Source: JAAGZL01 sp050291365
GTDB lineage: Bacteria > Pseudomonadota > Gammaproteobacteria > Chromatiales > Chromatiaceae
Reading direction: 5' to 3'
Length of the DNA: 64,000 bases
Assembly: GCA_050291365.1 (NCBI GenBank)
Contig: JBNKJS010000027.1
Coordinates: forward strand, 18,521-82,520
Shown here: in pieces, positions 17,243 through 26,136 of the stretch
How positions within the stretch are numbered: the stretch's first letter is position 1
How the letters are laid out: each line of letters starts with the position of its first letter
The notes under the pieces: generated by a model
Seen by the model: only the letters and a program-made list of their open reading frames with translations
Told to the model about the DNA's origin: nothing
Databases searched by the model: none
Program-made: the position numbers and the translations under genes

Positions 17243-17287
17243 TCAATCGATCAGGTAAGCCGCACTGAACCATAAGGGGATGTCAAG

Positions 17288-17767
17288 TTGGAACAGAAAA
17301 AACTAGCTATTATTGCGACCAAAGGGTCGCTGGATTGGGCATATCCGCCTTTTATTCTTGCCAGCACCGCTGCAGCCCTCGGCTATGAAGTAGAGATTTT
17401 CTTTACCTTCTACGGATTGCAGCTACTGCGCAAAAAGCTGAATCTGGAAGTAACTCCACTGGGAAATCCAGGAATGCCGATGCCACTGGGTATGGATAAG
17501 TGGTTTCCAGTGCTAGGAACAGCACTTCCAGGCATGCAGACCATGATGACCGCCATGATGAAGAAAAAGATGGCGGACAAGGGTGTTGCCAGCATCGGAG
17601 AGCTGCGTGAACTGGCGCTGGAGGCAGACGTTAAAATGATCGCCTGCCAGATGACTGTAGACCTGTTTGATATGGATACAGCTGAATTCATGGATGAGGT
17701 GGAATACGCAGGTGCAGCTCGCTTCTTTGAGTTTGCCGGCGAAAGTGACATTTGTCTGTATATTTAA
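17288..17767 (+). CDS. DsrE2-type DsrE/DsrF/DrsH-like protein
   Basis: 159 aa with a TTG start; aagggga lies about 7 bases upstream, and the nearby ATG at 17280 is out of frame. The DsrE-like fold opens KLAIIATKGSLDWAYPPFIL. A Gly/Met/Pro-rich section occupies residues 58-95. The conserved Cys120 (KMIACQMTVDLF) is the likely sulfur-binding residue. In the rhd-tusA-dsrE2 cluster this protein is thought to exchange sulfur with TusA. It ends just before an intrinsic terminator. Confidence 0.85.
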   Translation: MEQKKLAIIATKGSLDWAYPPFILASTAAALGYEVEIFFTFYGLQLLRKKLNLEVTPLGNPGMPMPLGMDKWFPVLGTALPGMQTMMTAMMKKKMADKGVASIGELRELALEADVKMIACQMTVDLFDMDTAEFMDEVEYAGAARFFEFAGESDICLYI

Positions 17768-17786
17768 TTCAGAACAGATAAATCAG

Positions 17787-17822
17787 AAAAAGGCACAGCC
17801 CTTCTTGGTCTGTGCCTTTTTT
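17787..17822 (+). terminator. Intrinsic terminator after dsrE2
   Basis: aaaggcacag and ctgtgccttt form an exact 10-bp stem around an 11-base loop, followed by a run of T. It closes the rhd-tusA-dsrE2 unit. Confidence 0.85.
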
Positions 17823-18075
17823 GTTGCCGGGCGATAATGGTTTGCAGTGGAATCATCCGCAACCAGGAGCAAATTTATGGTGAATGTCTAATCCACTGAC
17901 CTATAGTTTTCCCCCGAACAGGTAATACCTTCTTTTACCGAATCTCCTTGAAACACAGCATCTTGTATGCTTTGATTACATATATATATATGCACATGAG
18001 TATTTCTTATTTAATTTAGCCGTGATATTGCCGATCTTAAGATTAATAAGGCATTATTCGGGGGCGGGTGTTTTG

Positions 18076-18942
18076 ATGAAGTGTGCACGCAACGCACTTG
18101 TTGCAGTGCTGGTATGCGGTGTTGTTGTACCCGTTCCAGTTTTAGCCGTGGATGATACCCTGGTAATGGGTGTTTTTCCGCGGCGGAATGTCAAAGTGAC
18201 CCACCGTATGTTTGCCCCTCTGGCAAACCATCTTTCCCTGAAACTGGGACGTACAGTTAAGCTCAAGACCAGTAAGGATTTCAATGCCTTCTGGTCGGAT
18301 CTGCATAAAAAAAAGTTTGATCTGGTCCATTTCAATCAATATCACTATGTGGTGGCCAATAAAAAGCTGGGATATGAGGCAATCGTAAAGAATGTTGAGT
18401 TTGGTGAGGATACTTTGTCTGGATCCCTTATGGTCAGGTCTGACAGTGGAATTAAGTCAATTGAGGATCTGCGTGGTAAGAAGGTACTGTTTGGCGGAGG
18501 TCCCCGCGCCATGATTAGTTACGTGGTTCCAACCTATCTGCTGCGTAGGGCTGGCCTTAAAAAGGGAGATTATATTGAGGCCTTTGCCAAGAATCCACCC
18601 AATGCCGTTATTTCTACCTTTCACAAGCAGGCTGATGTGGCGGGAATAGGCTCGGTTGTCAGCCGTCTGAAGATGGTGACTCAAGTTATCGATATTGGCC
18701 AGATGGAGTATCTGATAAAAGGGGAGCCGCTAACACACCTGCCTTGGGCGGTGAAGGGAGATATGCCTGCGGAGACCAGGGTAAAGATCCAGAAGATCAT
18801 GACAGGTTTGAATGAGACTGTTGCCGGACATGCGGTGCTTGACTCTATGGAGATGTCAGATATCCAACTTGTGGAAGATAGTGACTATGATCAGCATCGC
18901 AAAATAATAAACGAGGTGTATCCGGACGGGGGACCACAGTAA
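18076..18942 (+). CDS. PhnD-like periplasmic substrate-binding protein
   Basis: 288 aa from ATG at 18076 with cgggtg upstream. The signal peptide is MKCARNALVAVLVCGVVVPV with cleavage after VLA. The body is the PhnD/phosphate-phosphonate-type binding fold: VMGVFPRRNVKVTHRMFAPL, FDLVHFNQYHYVV, SIEDLRGKKVLFGGG. There are no transporter genes beside it. Instead the next gene starts 2 bases after its stop and encodes a membrane GGDEF-EAL protein, so this is likely a sensor subunit rather than a transport component. The ligand cannot be read from the sequence. Confidence 0.8.
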   Translation: MKCARNALVAVLVCGVVVPVPVLAVDDTLVMGVFPRRNVKVTHRMFAPLANHLSLKLGRTVKLKTSKDFNAFWSDLHKKKFDLVHFNQYHYVVANKKLGYEAIVKNVEFGEDTLSGSLMVRSDSGIKSIEDLRGKKVLFGGGPRAMISYVVPTYLLRRAGLKKGDYIEAFAKNPPNAVISTFHKQADVAGIGSVVSRLKMVTQVIDIGQMEYLIKGEPLTHLPWAVKGDMPAETRVKIQKIMTGLNETVAGHAVLDSMEMSDIQLVEDSDYDQHRKIINEVYPDGGPQ

Positions 18943-18943
18943 A

Positions 18944-21088
18944 TTGTCTATCTGGTTTAGAGGCCTGAGTGGTCAATTTGTTATTTTAGTGGCAACAATC
19001 CTTATTGTTGCCATGTTCGCCAACACCTATGTTCGCTATGGGGATGAGGTTGATCGGCATGTCTCCAATCTGACATCGCGGGGGGACTCTATAGGAAGTC
19101 TCTTGGCTGAGATAAGCGTGGAGCCATTGCTAACCTATGATCACGTTACTCTCTCCGCCTATACCAGAGACGCAGGTCTGCAACAGTATGTTGCCTATGT
19201 GGCAATACAAGATGCTGAAGGTCAAATCATAACCAGTCACTTAAATGATTCTAACCCATTGGTAGAGGCCGCTTTAGCCTCTGGTTCATATGAAGAGATA
19301 GCTAAGAAGGTCGATGTTTTAAAAAACTTTGACCGTCTCATTTCTCTGCAACTACCTGTCAGTTTCGAAAAGCGTCAATTGGGCCATGTTTTGGTGGGTA
19401 TAGACCCTAGTGATGCCTATAAAAAAACAAGGGAAAATTTGCTGATACAGATTTTTGTAAACGGCGCTATTGCGATTGCTGTTGGTCTGGCTATCTTGAT
19501 TACATTCCGTTATCGCGTTCTCTCCAGAATACAAGAGCTGGTACGTGGTACCGACAAACTGGCTATGTTTGATCTTGATCAGCATGTATCTGTATCAGGC
19601 CAGGATGAACTTACGGAGCTTGCTCGGTCCTTTAACCATATGGCTGAAGAGTTAAAGGTGGCTATACAGCAAAAAGAACAGGCAATGGATGAGACTGAAC
19701 GTTTGAATGAGAGCCTTGAGCTGAGGGTCGCGGAACGTTCAGCGGAGCTCTGTAGCCTCAATGCAGAGCTAGCACATCAGACTATGCATGATGCTCTTAC
19801 CGGGTTACCAAATCGAGTCCTGATAATCGATCGATTGCAGAGTGCCATTATTCAGGCAAAACGTAACCACAGCCGTGCGGTAGTTTTTATCCTGGATCTG
19901 AATCAATTCAAAGATGTGAATGACACCTTAGGCCATCCTACGGGCGATCTTATTTTGGAGGAGTTGGGACGGCGGCTTCCCAATGCACTGCGTGAGGGGG
20001 ACACCATAGGTAGGCTGGGGGGTGATGAGTTTGCCTTGGTTCTGCCTGATACTAATGAAAGCGGGGCCTGGGAAGTTGCTAGAAAGCTATTGGATGAATT
20101 TGTCCCGCCATTTGTGGTAAATGATCATAATTTAGTTGTAGATGCCAGTCTTGGCATGGCTATTTTCCCTGATCATGGCGAGGATGATGCCACACTTCTA
20201 AGGCGTGCAGACGTGGCTATGTATGCGGCTAAGAAAGGCGAAGAGCGTATTGCCGTCTATAGTCCTGAGGTGGATACTTTTAGCGTAGAGCGTCTAGCAC
20301 TGATGGCTGATCTACGCCACGCTATCGAATCTGATCAGCTAAAGCTCTACTACCAACCCATTATTGAATTGAAGACCGGCAAGGTTGCTCGGGCTGAAGC
20401 GTTGGCTCGCTGGAACCATCCGGTAAAGGGAATGATCCCGCCTGATCTCTTCATTAATATGGCTGAGAGTGCAGGCCTGATTAAACCACTGACTGACTGG
20501 GTAGTGCGCAGCGCGATTAATCAGCTCGCTAAATGGGAAAGTGAAGGGATTGATATGCAGGTGTCGGTTAATCTTTCCGTGAGAAATCTGCTAGATCACA
20601 CGCTTCCTGAACGTATGAAACAACTCTGCAGTGATAGTAATGTGCCCTGTGACCGTCTTAAGTGCGAGATAACAGAAAATGACCTGATGGCCAATCCAGA
20701 GCTGGTGATGAATACTCTGAATCATCCTGCTATGGAGGATATCGACTTCTCTATTGATGACTTTGGTACCGGCTACTCTTCTCTCAGCTATCTGAAAAGG
20801 CTGCCTGTGCAAGAGGTAAAGATAGACCGCTCTTTTGTAACCGACATGCTCAAAGATAGTGACGACGCCACCATTGTTCGTTCCACCATTGAGCTTGCGC
20901 ATAATCTAGGGTTAAGGGTAGTAGCGGAGGGCGTGGAAGATATTGAGACCATGATCCAGCTCCAGGTACTCAATTGTGATTATGCCCAAGGCTATCATTT
21001 TCTCAGGCCGGTGCCGCCCAATGAGTTAAAGAGTGCCATTGCTATGATTCAGGAGGCGGCAACCCCCAGGTTTGTCGTCTATAAATGA
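18944..21088 (+). CDS. Membrane HAMP-GGDEF-EAL protein (c-di-GMP turnover)
   Basis: 714 aa, TTG start at 18944 with ggggga 10 bases upstream, giving translational coupling to the binding-protein gene. It has TM1 at residues 9-27, a periplasmic section of about 150 residues, TM2 near 170-190, then HAMP and a short coiled coil. The GGDEF domain has RLGGDEF near residue 359 and an RxxD inhibitory site (REGD) five residues before it. The EAL domain keeps AEALARWNHP, CEITEND, SIDDFGTGYSSLSYLKRLP, VKIDRSFV and VVAEGVED. Both catalytic sites look intact, so it could make and break cyclic di-GMP. Confidence 0.9.
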   Translation: MSIWFRGLSGQFVILVATILIVAMFANTYVRYGDEVDRHVSNLTSRGDSIGSLLAEISVEPLLTYDHVTLSAYTRDAGLQQYVAYVAIQDAEGQIITSHLNDSNPLVEAALASGSYEEIAKKVDVLKNFDRLISLQLPVSFEKRQLGHVLVGIDPSDAYKKTRENLLIQIFVNGAIAIAVGLAILITFRYRVLSRIQELVRGTDKLAMFDLDQHVSVSGQDELTELARSFNHMAEELKVAIQQKEQAMDETERLNESLELRVAERSAELCSLNAELAHQTMHDALTGLPNRVLIIDRLQSAIIQAKRNHSRAVVFILDLNQFKDVNDTLGHPTGDLILEELGRRLPNALREGDTIGRLGGDEFALVLPDTNESGAWEVARKLLDEFVPPFVVNDHNLVVDASLGMAIFPDHGEDDATLLRRADVAMYAAKKGEERIAVYSPEVDTFSVERLALMADLRHAIESDQLKLYYQPIIELKTGKVARAEALARWNHPVKGMIPPDLFINMAESAGLIKPLTDWVVRSAINQLAKWESEGIDMQVSVNLSVRNLLDHTLPERMKQLCSDSNVPCDRLKCEITENDLMANPELVMNTLNHPAMEDIDFSIDDFGTGYSSLSYLKRLPVQEVKIDRSFVTDMLKDSDDATIVRSTIELAHNLGLRVVAEGVEDIETMIQLQVLNCDYAQGYHFLRPVPPNELKSAIAMIQEAATPRFVVYK

Positions 21089-21117
21089 TTTAATAGGGTG
21101 ATCGGCGTCTACAGTTA

Positions 21118-21423
21118 CTAATCCCGAATATGCTCCACCACGCCGTTCTCGTCCGGTGTTCCCCATTTGCGGTTGCGGTTGATTTCGAGTTTTTGGTAGC
21201 AGGATTCAATCAGGCCATCCGCGCTGCCGCCGGCCATGCGGTAGGCATCAAGCAGGAGTATTAAACAATCGGCATACTCCATCCTGTCGTTCGGCGCTGC
21301 AATTAGTTCCTGTACCTCTTTGGACAGATGGTTCAAGGGGATATCCGCAGGACGTCCTGCGCCAAAGGTGGCGTCAGACCAGTTGGCTATTTCATCCTGT
21401 AGTTGTTGTATGCGGCTACTCAT
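21118..21423 (-). CDS. DUF550 / MazG-like dATP/dGTP pyrophosphohydrolase-domain protein
   Basis: 101 aa. The helices HLSKEVQELIAAP and RMEYADCLILLLDAYRMAG give the E..E and E..D metal pairs of MazG-like nucleotide pyrophosphohydrolases, and the C-terminal EINRNRKWGTPDENGVVEH is typical of DUF550, seen often in phages. It may hydrolyse non-standard or excess dNTPs. Its ATG overlaps the stop of the ABC exporter gene by four bases, so the two are co-translated. Why they are paired is not clear. Confidence 0.75.
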   Translation of the reverse strand: MSSRIQQLQDEIANWSDATFGAGRPADIPLNHLSKEVQELIAAPNDRMEYADCLILLLDAYRMAGGSADGLIESCYQKLEINRNRKWGTPDENGVVEHIRD

Positions 21424-23252
21424 GATTCCTGATGGCCGTAAAGCGATGTATATAGTCCGTTGTTTTGAATCAGTTCGTCATGGCGACCCTCTTCCACGAT
21501 ACGTCCATCCTCAAATACCAGTACTCTATCGGCCTGTTTTACCGCGCTTAATCTATGGGCGATGATCAACGTGGTGCGTCCCTGCAGGAATAGTTGCATA
21601 GCGGTATGGAGTCTGCCCTCAGTTGCGGTGTCCAGGGATGATGTGGCCTCATCCAGGATCACAACTTTGGGGTCACTTAACACCATGCGTGCCACTGCCA
21701 GACGTTGTCGTTGTCCGCCCGATAGGCGTATGCCGTAACGGCCTATTACTGTATCCAGTTGGTTATCCATATCCCGGATGATATCTGCTAATTGGGCTAT
21801 CTCCAGGGCATGCCAGAGCATTTCATCTTCGATCTTCTGCCCCAGGGTTAGATTCATGCGGATTGTATCGTTGAACAGAGCAGGGTGTTGCAGTACGGTT
21901 GCTACATTGTCTCGTACTACATCCATGCCTATCTCAGAGACAGGTACGCCATCAAAGCTTATCTCTCCAGAGTTGGGCGGATATAGGCCGAGTATCACCT
22001 GTACCATTGTGGTCTTGCCGCCGCCGCTGGCCCCGACCAGTGCAACCTTTTCCCCGGCCGCTATATTCAGACTGATGTCATTGAGTACCAGCGGTCCGTC
22101 ACCATAGCTGAAAGAGACACTCTTCACCTGTAGATCGGTGGTGGTCTTGCCGTCGAATGGATCCTTGCTGTGGGGATATATCGGCTCTAGGTTTATTGCC
22201 AGAAGCTTATTGATACGCTCAAGTGCAGCCTGGGCTCCATTATAGGAATACTGGATGGCAAGCACTTCCTGCACAGGCCCCATCATGAACCAGAGGTAGG
22301 CGAATACCGCTAACATCTGGCCGATGCTGAGGTCAGAAAATAGCACCATGATCATACTGACGGCGCGGAATGTATCAAACCCAAACAGGAATACTGTGAA
22401 TGAGAGGCGTTGGGCCGCATCACTCTTCCAGGTGAAGGCCTTGGAGTGTTTACGCACATGGTCTGCCTGGTCGATGATGCGTGCAATATAGTGCCGCTCG
22501 CGGTTGCTGGCGCGGATCTGCTGGATTGCGTCCAGGGTCTCTGATAGGGATTCCTGGAATAGCTGATAGGCGCTGTTCTCCTGACGCTTAAGCTTTTTTA
22601 CCTTGCGACCGAACATGGTGGTGATATAGATCACCAGTGGATTCAGGAATAGGATAAACATGGCTAGTTGCCAGTTCATCCAGATTAGTACAATGGCGGT
22701 TCCTATGATGCTGAGCAGGGCCACCAGAAATTTGGAGGTGGCTATACCGATGAATTGATCGATGGCATCTATGTCTGTGACCATGTGTGATGCTACGGTG
22801 CCGCTGCCCATGGTCTCGTATTCAGACATGGATACCCGCTCCAGACGATGCAGCAGACTGCGCCTGATACGGAATGTAATATCCTTGGAGATCATGGTGA
22901 ACTGGCGCATCTGCCACACCCCTAAAATCAGGGAGATCAGCCTCAGAAACAGGGTCAGAAAAAGTACCGCCAGGATATATAGAATTGGCCCATGCCAGCT
23001 GGTTGGAAATATGCTGTTCATTGTGGCTACGGAGATGCCTGGTTTATCCAGTAGCACCTCATCCACCAGTAGGGGTATCAGTAGCGGTATGGGCACACTT
23101 ACGGCTGCGCCCAGGATTGCTATTAAATTGGCTGCAATAAGCTCATGCCTTTTATGCAGGATCATGTTCAACAGCTCTTGCCAGCTATAGCTCTTTGAGC
23201 GTATCTCTTGTTTAGTCTCGGTTGTGGTTGTTTCTGTTGTCAGTTCAGTCAC
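21420..23252 (-). CDS. ABC exporter, fused permease and ATPase
   Basis: 610 aa half-transporter. The N-terminal 340 residues hold about six membrane helices (ELIAANLIAILGAAVSVPIP onward). The ATPase has Walker A GASGGGKTT, signature LSGGQRQRLAVAR, Walker B VVILDEATSSLD and an AHRLS switch. It is of the MsbA/LmrA type and would act as a dimer, exporting lipid, peptide or drug; the substrate cannot be told. The N-terminal tail is Thr/Glu-rich. It is divergent from a tolC-family gene 280 bases away, and a DUF550 gene overlaps its end. Confidence 0.9.
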   Translation of the reverse strand: MTELTTETTTTETKQEIRSKSYSWQELLNMILHKRHELIAANLIAILGAAVSVPIPLLIPLLVDEVLLDKPGISVATMNSIFPTSWHGPILYILAVLFLTLFLRLISLILGVWQMRQFTMISKDITFRIRRSLLHRLERVSMSEYETMGSGTVASHMVTDIDAIDQFIGIATSKFLVALLSIIGTAIVLIWMNWQLAMFILFLNPLVIYITTMFGRKVKKLKRQENSAYQLFQESLSETLDAIQQIRASNRERHYIARIIDQADHVRKHSKAFTWKSDAAQRLSFTVFLFGFDTFRAVSMIMVLFSDLSIGQMLAVFAYLWFMMGPVQEVLAIQYSYNGAQAALERINKLLAINLEPIYPHSKDPFDGKTTTDLQVKSVSFSYGDGPLVLNDISLNIAAGEKVALVGASGGGKTTMVQVILGLYPPNSGEISFDGVPVSEIGMDVVRDNVATVLQHPALFNDTIRMNLTLGQKIEDEMLWHALEIAQLADIIRDMDNQLDTVIGRYGIRLSGGQRQRLAVARMVLSDPKVVILDEATSSLDTATEGRLHTAMQLFLQGRTTLIIAHRLSAVKQADRVLVFEDGRIVEEGRHDELIQNNGLYTSLYGHQES

Positions 23253-23535
23253 TTCTGGTCTTCGGTAATGGGATTAATCATTGGCGCTGGCGCCGGGAAG
23301 GGTGATCATGGACAATATTATGAGTTATGAGAGAGATGAATCATAGAGTCAGTTATACTATGTCGAGTCCAGGTTTCGCTAACAGGCATGCCACATGCGC
23401 TTGCCCAGGCTGAATTAGGTTGTGTTTTGTGACAATGATTCAATCTTTGGTTATACGAGATGAATGAAAAGCTCTTTGTTAGGAAAATGCTGTAAGAATC
23501 TGTATAATAAGGGCATTATCAATAGTGGAATTGGT

Positions 23536-24846
23536 ATGATGAAAAGAAGGTTAGTGTCTGTACTCTTGATTACTCTGTTCTGGTTGCCAGCTGTTCAGGG
23601 TGAAAATCTGATGCAGGTGTATGAAATGGCGTTGCAGAATGATGCCCAGTTTAAGGCCGCCAGGGCCACCAGGGACGCTGTGCTTGAGTCCAGGCCGCAG
23701 GCAATTGCCCAGTTGTTGCCCACTCTGTCTATGAGCGGAAGTACCACCAGCACGGACGTGGATACTCTACACTCATCCACTGGAAAGGGTACCACTGCAT
23801 ATAACAAATCAAGTATAAGCATGAATCTGTCCATGCCTGTGTATAGGCGGGAGTTATGGGTTCAGCTTGACCAGGCGGATGACCAGATTGCCCAGGCTGA
23901 AGCCACATTTGCCGCCGCAGAACAGGATCTCATCATCCGTACTGCCCAGGCATATTTCGATATCCTCTTGGCGCAGGATAGTCTGGAATTTGCCAAGGCC
24001 GAGACAGCGGCCATCGCCAGACAGCTTGATCAGGCTAAGCAGCGATTCGATGTGGGACTGATCGCAATCACCGCCGTACACGAGGCTCAGGCAGCTTATG
24101 ATCAGTCGCGGGCAGACCTGATTCAGGCGGAAAACGATCTGGACAATGCTTGGGAGGTTCTGCGTGAGATTACTAATCAAAATGTAAAATCACTTGCAGT
24201 CCTGGACAAGGATCTGGTCCTGTCAGAACCAGTGCCAAGCAGTATTGAAAAATGGGGTAGTAAGGCGCTTGATCAGAATCTCTCTATCAAGGCCGCAGCA
24301 AAGGCGCTCGAGATTGCACGCAATAATGTGAAGGTAAAGCAGTCAGGACATCTGCCATCCCTGGATCTGGTTGGTTCACACAGCAGAGATCGTACCAGTC
24401 TATCGAGCGGAACAGATTCCAATACGTCCTCCATCGGTCTACAGCTTACGGTGCCTCTATATGCGGGCGGTGCAGTAAACTCACAGACTCGTCAGGCCCG
24501 TTATGAGATGGAGGCGAGCCAGGAGAATCTGGATAAAGAGCGGCGCTCAGTTACCCGTCAAGTACGCGATGCTTACCGTGGTGTGATGGCCAGCATCAGT
24601 TCAGTTAAGGCCTTGAAGGCGAGCACTGTATCTACTCGTAGCGCCCTGGAGGCAACAGAGGCGGGTTATGAAGTGGGAACACGCACTATCGTTGATGTGC
24701 TCAACTCTCAGCGTGATCTATATCGCTCCCTTAAAAATTACGCTAACGTGCGTTACAGCTACATCCTGAGTGGATTGAAGTTAAAACAGGCCGCGGGCAG
24801 TGTTTCAGAAGAGGATCTAAAACAGATAGCTGCATGGCTGAGATAG
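23536..24846 (+). CDS. TolC-family outer membrane channel protein
   Basis: 436 aa from the ATG at 23536. Upstream in-frame codons precede a proper signal peptide (MMKRRLVSVLLITLFWLPAV, cleavage after VQG). It has two OEP repeats with long coiled helices (LMQVYEMALQNDAQFKAARA, QLDQAKQRFDVGLI, QTRQARYEMEASQENLDKER, and AGYEVGTRTIVDVLNSQRDL). This is the usual TolC architecture and length. It would be the outer-membrane exit duct for type I secretion or RND/ABC efflux, perhaps with the divergent ABC exporter, although no membrane-fusion protein is nearby. Confidence 0.9.
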   Translation: MMKRRLVSVLLITLFWLPAVQGENLMQVYEMALQNDAQFKAARATRDAVLESRPQAIAQLLPTLSMSGSTTSTDVDTLHSSTGKGTTAYNKSSISMNLSMPVYRRELWVQLDQADDQIAQAEATFAAAEQDLIIRTAQAYFDILLAQDSLEFAKAETAAIARQLDQAKQRFDVGLIAITAVHEAQAAYDQSRADLIQAENDLDNAWEVLREITNQNVKSLAVLDKDLVLSEPVPSSIEKWGSKALDQNLSIKAAAKALEIARNNVKVKQSGHLPSLDLVGSHSRDRTSLSSGTDSNTSSIGLQLTVPLYAGGAVNSQTRQARYEMEASQENLDKERRSVTRQVRDAYRGVMASISSVKALKASTVSTRSALEATEAGYEVGTRTIVDVLNSQRDLYRSLKNYANVRYSYILSGLKLKQAAGSVSEEDLKQIAAWLR

Positions 24847-24867
24847 AGCTCGTGGGATAGGGTTTGC

Positions 24868-24896
24868 AAACGGGGCCGATGGCCCCGTTTTCTTTT
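24868..24896 (+). terminator. Intrinsic terminator after tolC-family gene
   Basis: cggggcc, loop gat, then ggccccg, flanked by aaa on the left and ttttctttt on the right, about 20 bases after the stop codon. Confidence 0.85.
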
Positions 24897-25007
24897 GGAT
24901 TGCATGCCCTGGTGACCATATCGCGAACGGACAGGGCGTCCGTTTGCGAACGATTCTGTTAAGATGGATTATATGCGCAATCAACAATAACCGGTTAGAA
25001 TAACACC

Positions 25008-26108
25008 ATGTCTGGAAATACGATTGGAAAACTGTTTAGTGTAACCTCATTTGGTGAGAGCCACGGCCCTGCCATAGGCTGCATTGTGGATGGCTGTCCT
25101 CCTGGAATGGAACTGTCAGAGGAGGATATACAGCCTGATCTTGATCGCCGTAAGCCGGGAACATCCCGCCATACTACCCAGCGGCGCGAGGCCGACGAGG
25201 TTAAAATCCTGTCCGGGGTGTTTGAGGGGGTCACTACCGGTACGCCCATAGCCTTGATAATCCATAATACCGATCAGAGGTCCAAGGATTATTCCAACAT
25301 CCTGGATAGATTTAGACCGGGGCATGCCGACTACACCTACACCCAGAAGTATGGAGTGCGCGACTACAGGGGCGGTGGCCGCTCCTCAGCCCGCGAAACC
25401 GCTATGCGGGTGGCGGCTGGCGCTATAGCTAAAAAGTATTTGAAGCATAGTTGTGGTATTGAGGTTAAGGGTTACCTGGCACAGCTTGGTCCGATAACTA
25501 TCGATAAGCTGGATTGGGATGAGGTGCAGAACAATCCATTCTTCTGCCCGGATGTGGATAAAGTGGCAGAGATGGAGGCGTACATGGATGATCTGCGTAA
25601 AGAGGGAAACTCCATCGGTGCCCGTATCAATGTGGTGGCCACGAATGTCCCGCCTGGTCTGGGGGAGCCTATATTCGATCGGCTGGATGCAGAGATCGCC
25701 CACTCCCTGATGAGCATCAATGCGGTAAAAGGGGTGGAGATCGGGGCAGGTTTCCACAGTGTGGAGCAGAAGGGCACTGAGCATCGGGATGAGATTACCC
25801 CAGATGGCTTTATCGGTAACAATGCTGGAGGTATCCTGGGTGGCATCTCCAGCGGCCAGGAGATAGTTGCCAGTATCGCCATGAAACCTACCTCAAGTCT
25901 GCATATTCCATGCAATAGCGTGAACGTGAAGGGTGAACCGGTTGAGGTAGTCACGGAAGGCCGCCATGATCCATGCGTTGGTATCCGCGCTACGCCCATA
26001 GCAGAGGCCATGCTGGCGCTAACCTTGATGGATCATCTGTTGCGACACCGTGCCCAGAATATGGATGTGCACTCTGATACTCCGGTCGTGCCAGCTGCTC
26101 CAAAGTGA
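25008..26108 (+). CDS. aroC: Chorismate synthase
   Basis: 366 aa. Family signatures include FSVTSFGESHGPAIGCIVDG at the start, RPGHADYTY, GGGRSSARETAMRVAAGAIA and the C-terminal GRHDPCVGIRATPIAEAM. It converts EPSP to chorismate using reduced FMN, the last shared step to aromatic amino acids. The length is standard. The trp genes of the window lie 20 kb away. Confidence 0.97.
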   Translation: MSGNTIGKLFSVTSFGESHGPAIGCIVDGCPPGMELSEEDIQPDLDRRKPGTSRHTTQRREADEVKILSGVFEGVTTGTPIALIIHNTDQRSKDYSNILDRFRPGHADYTYTQKYGVRDYRGGGRSSARETAMRVAAGAIAKKYLKHSCGIEVKGYLAQLGPITIDKLDWDEVQNNPFFCPDVDKVAEMEAYMDDLRKEGNSIGARINVVATNVPPGLGEPIFDRLDAEIAHSLMSINAVKGVEIGAGFHSVEQKGTEHRDEITPDGFIGNNAGGILGGISSGQEIVASIAMKPTSSLHIPCNSVNVKGEPVEVVTEGRHDPCVGIRATPIAEAMLALTLMDHLLRHRAQNMDVHSDTPVVPAAPK

Positions 26109-26136
26109 GAAACAACTCTACAAGTTGTTATAGCTA

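Noticed and set aside
17978..17994. TA-repeat palindrome catatatatatatg as operator
   Set aside because: Simple alternating TA sequence is self-complementary by nature and gives no specific signal.
25472..26011. 179-aa open frame on the minus strand
   Set aside because: Antisense to aroC, whose protein signatures are unmistakable; the reverse frame is a codon-bias shadow.
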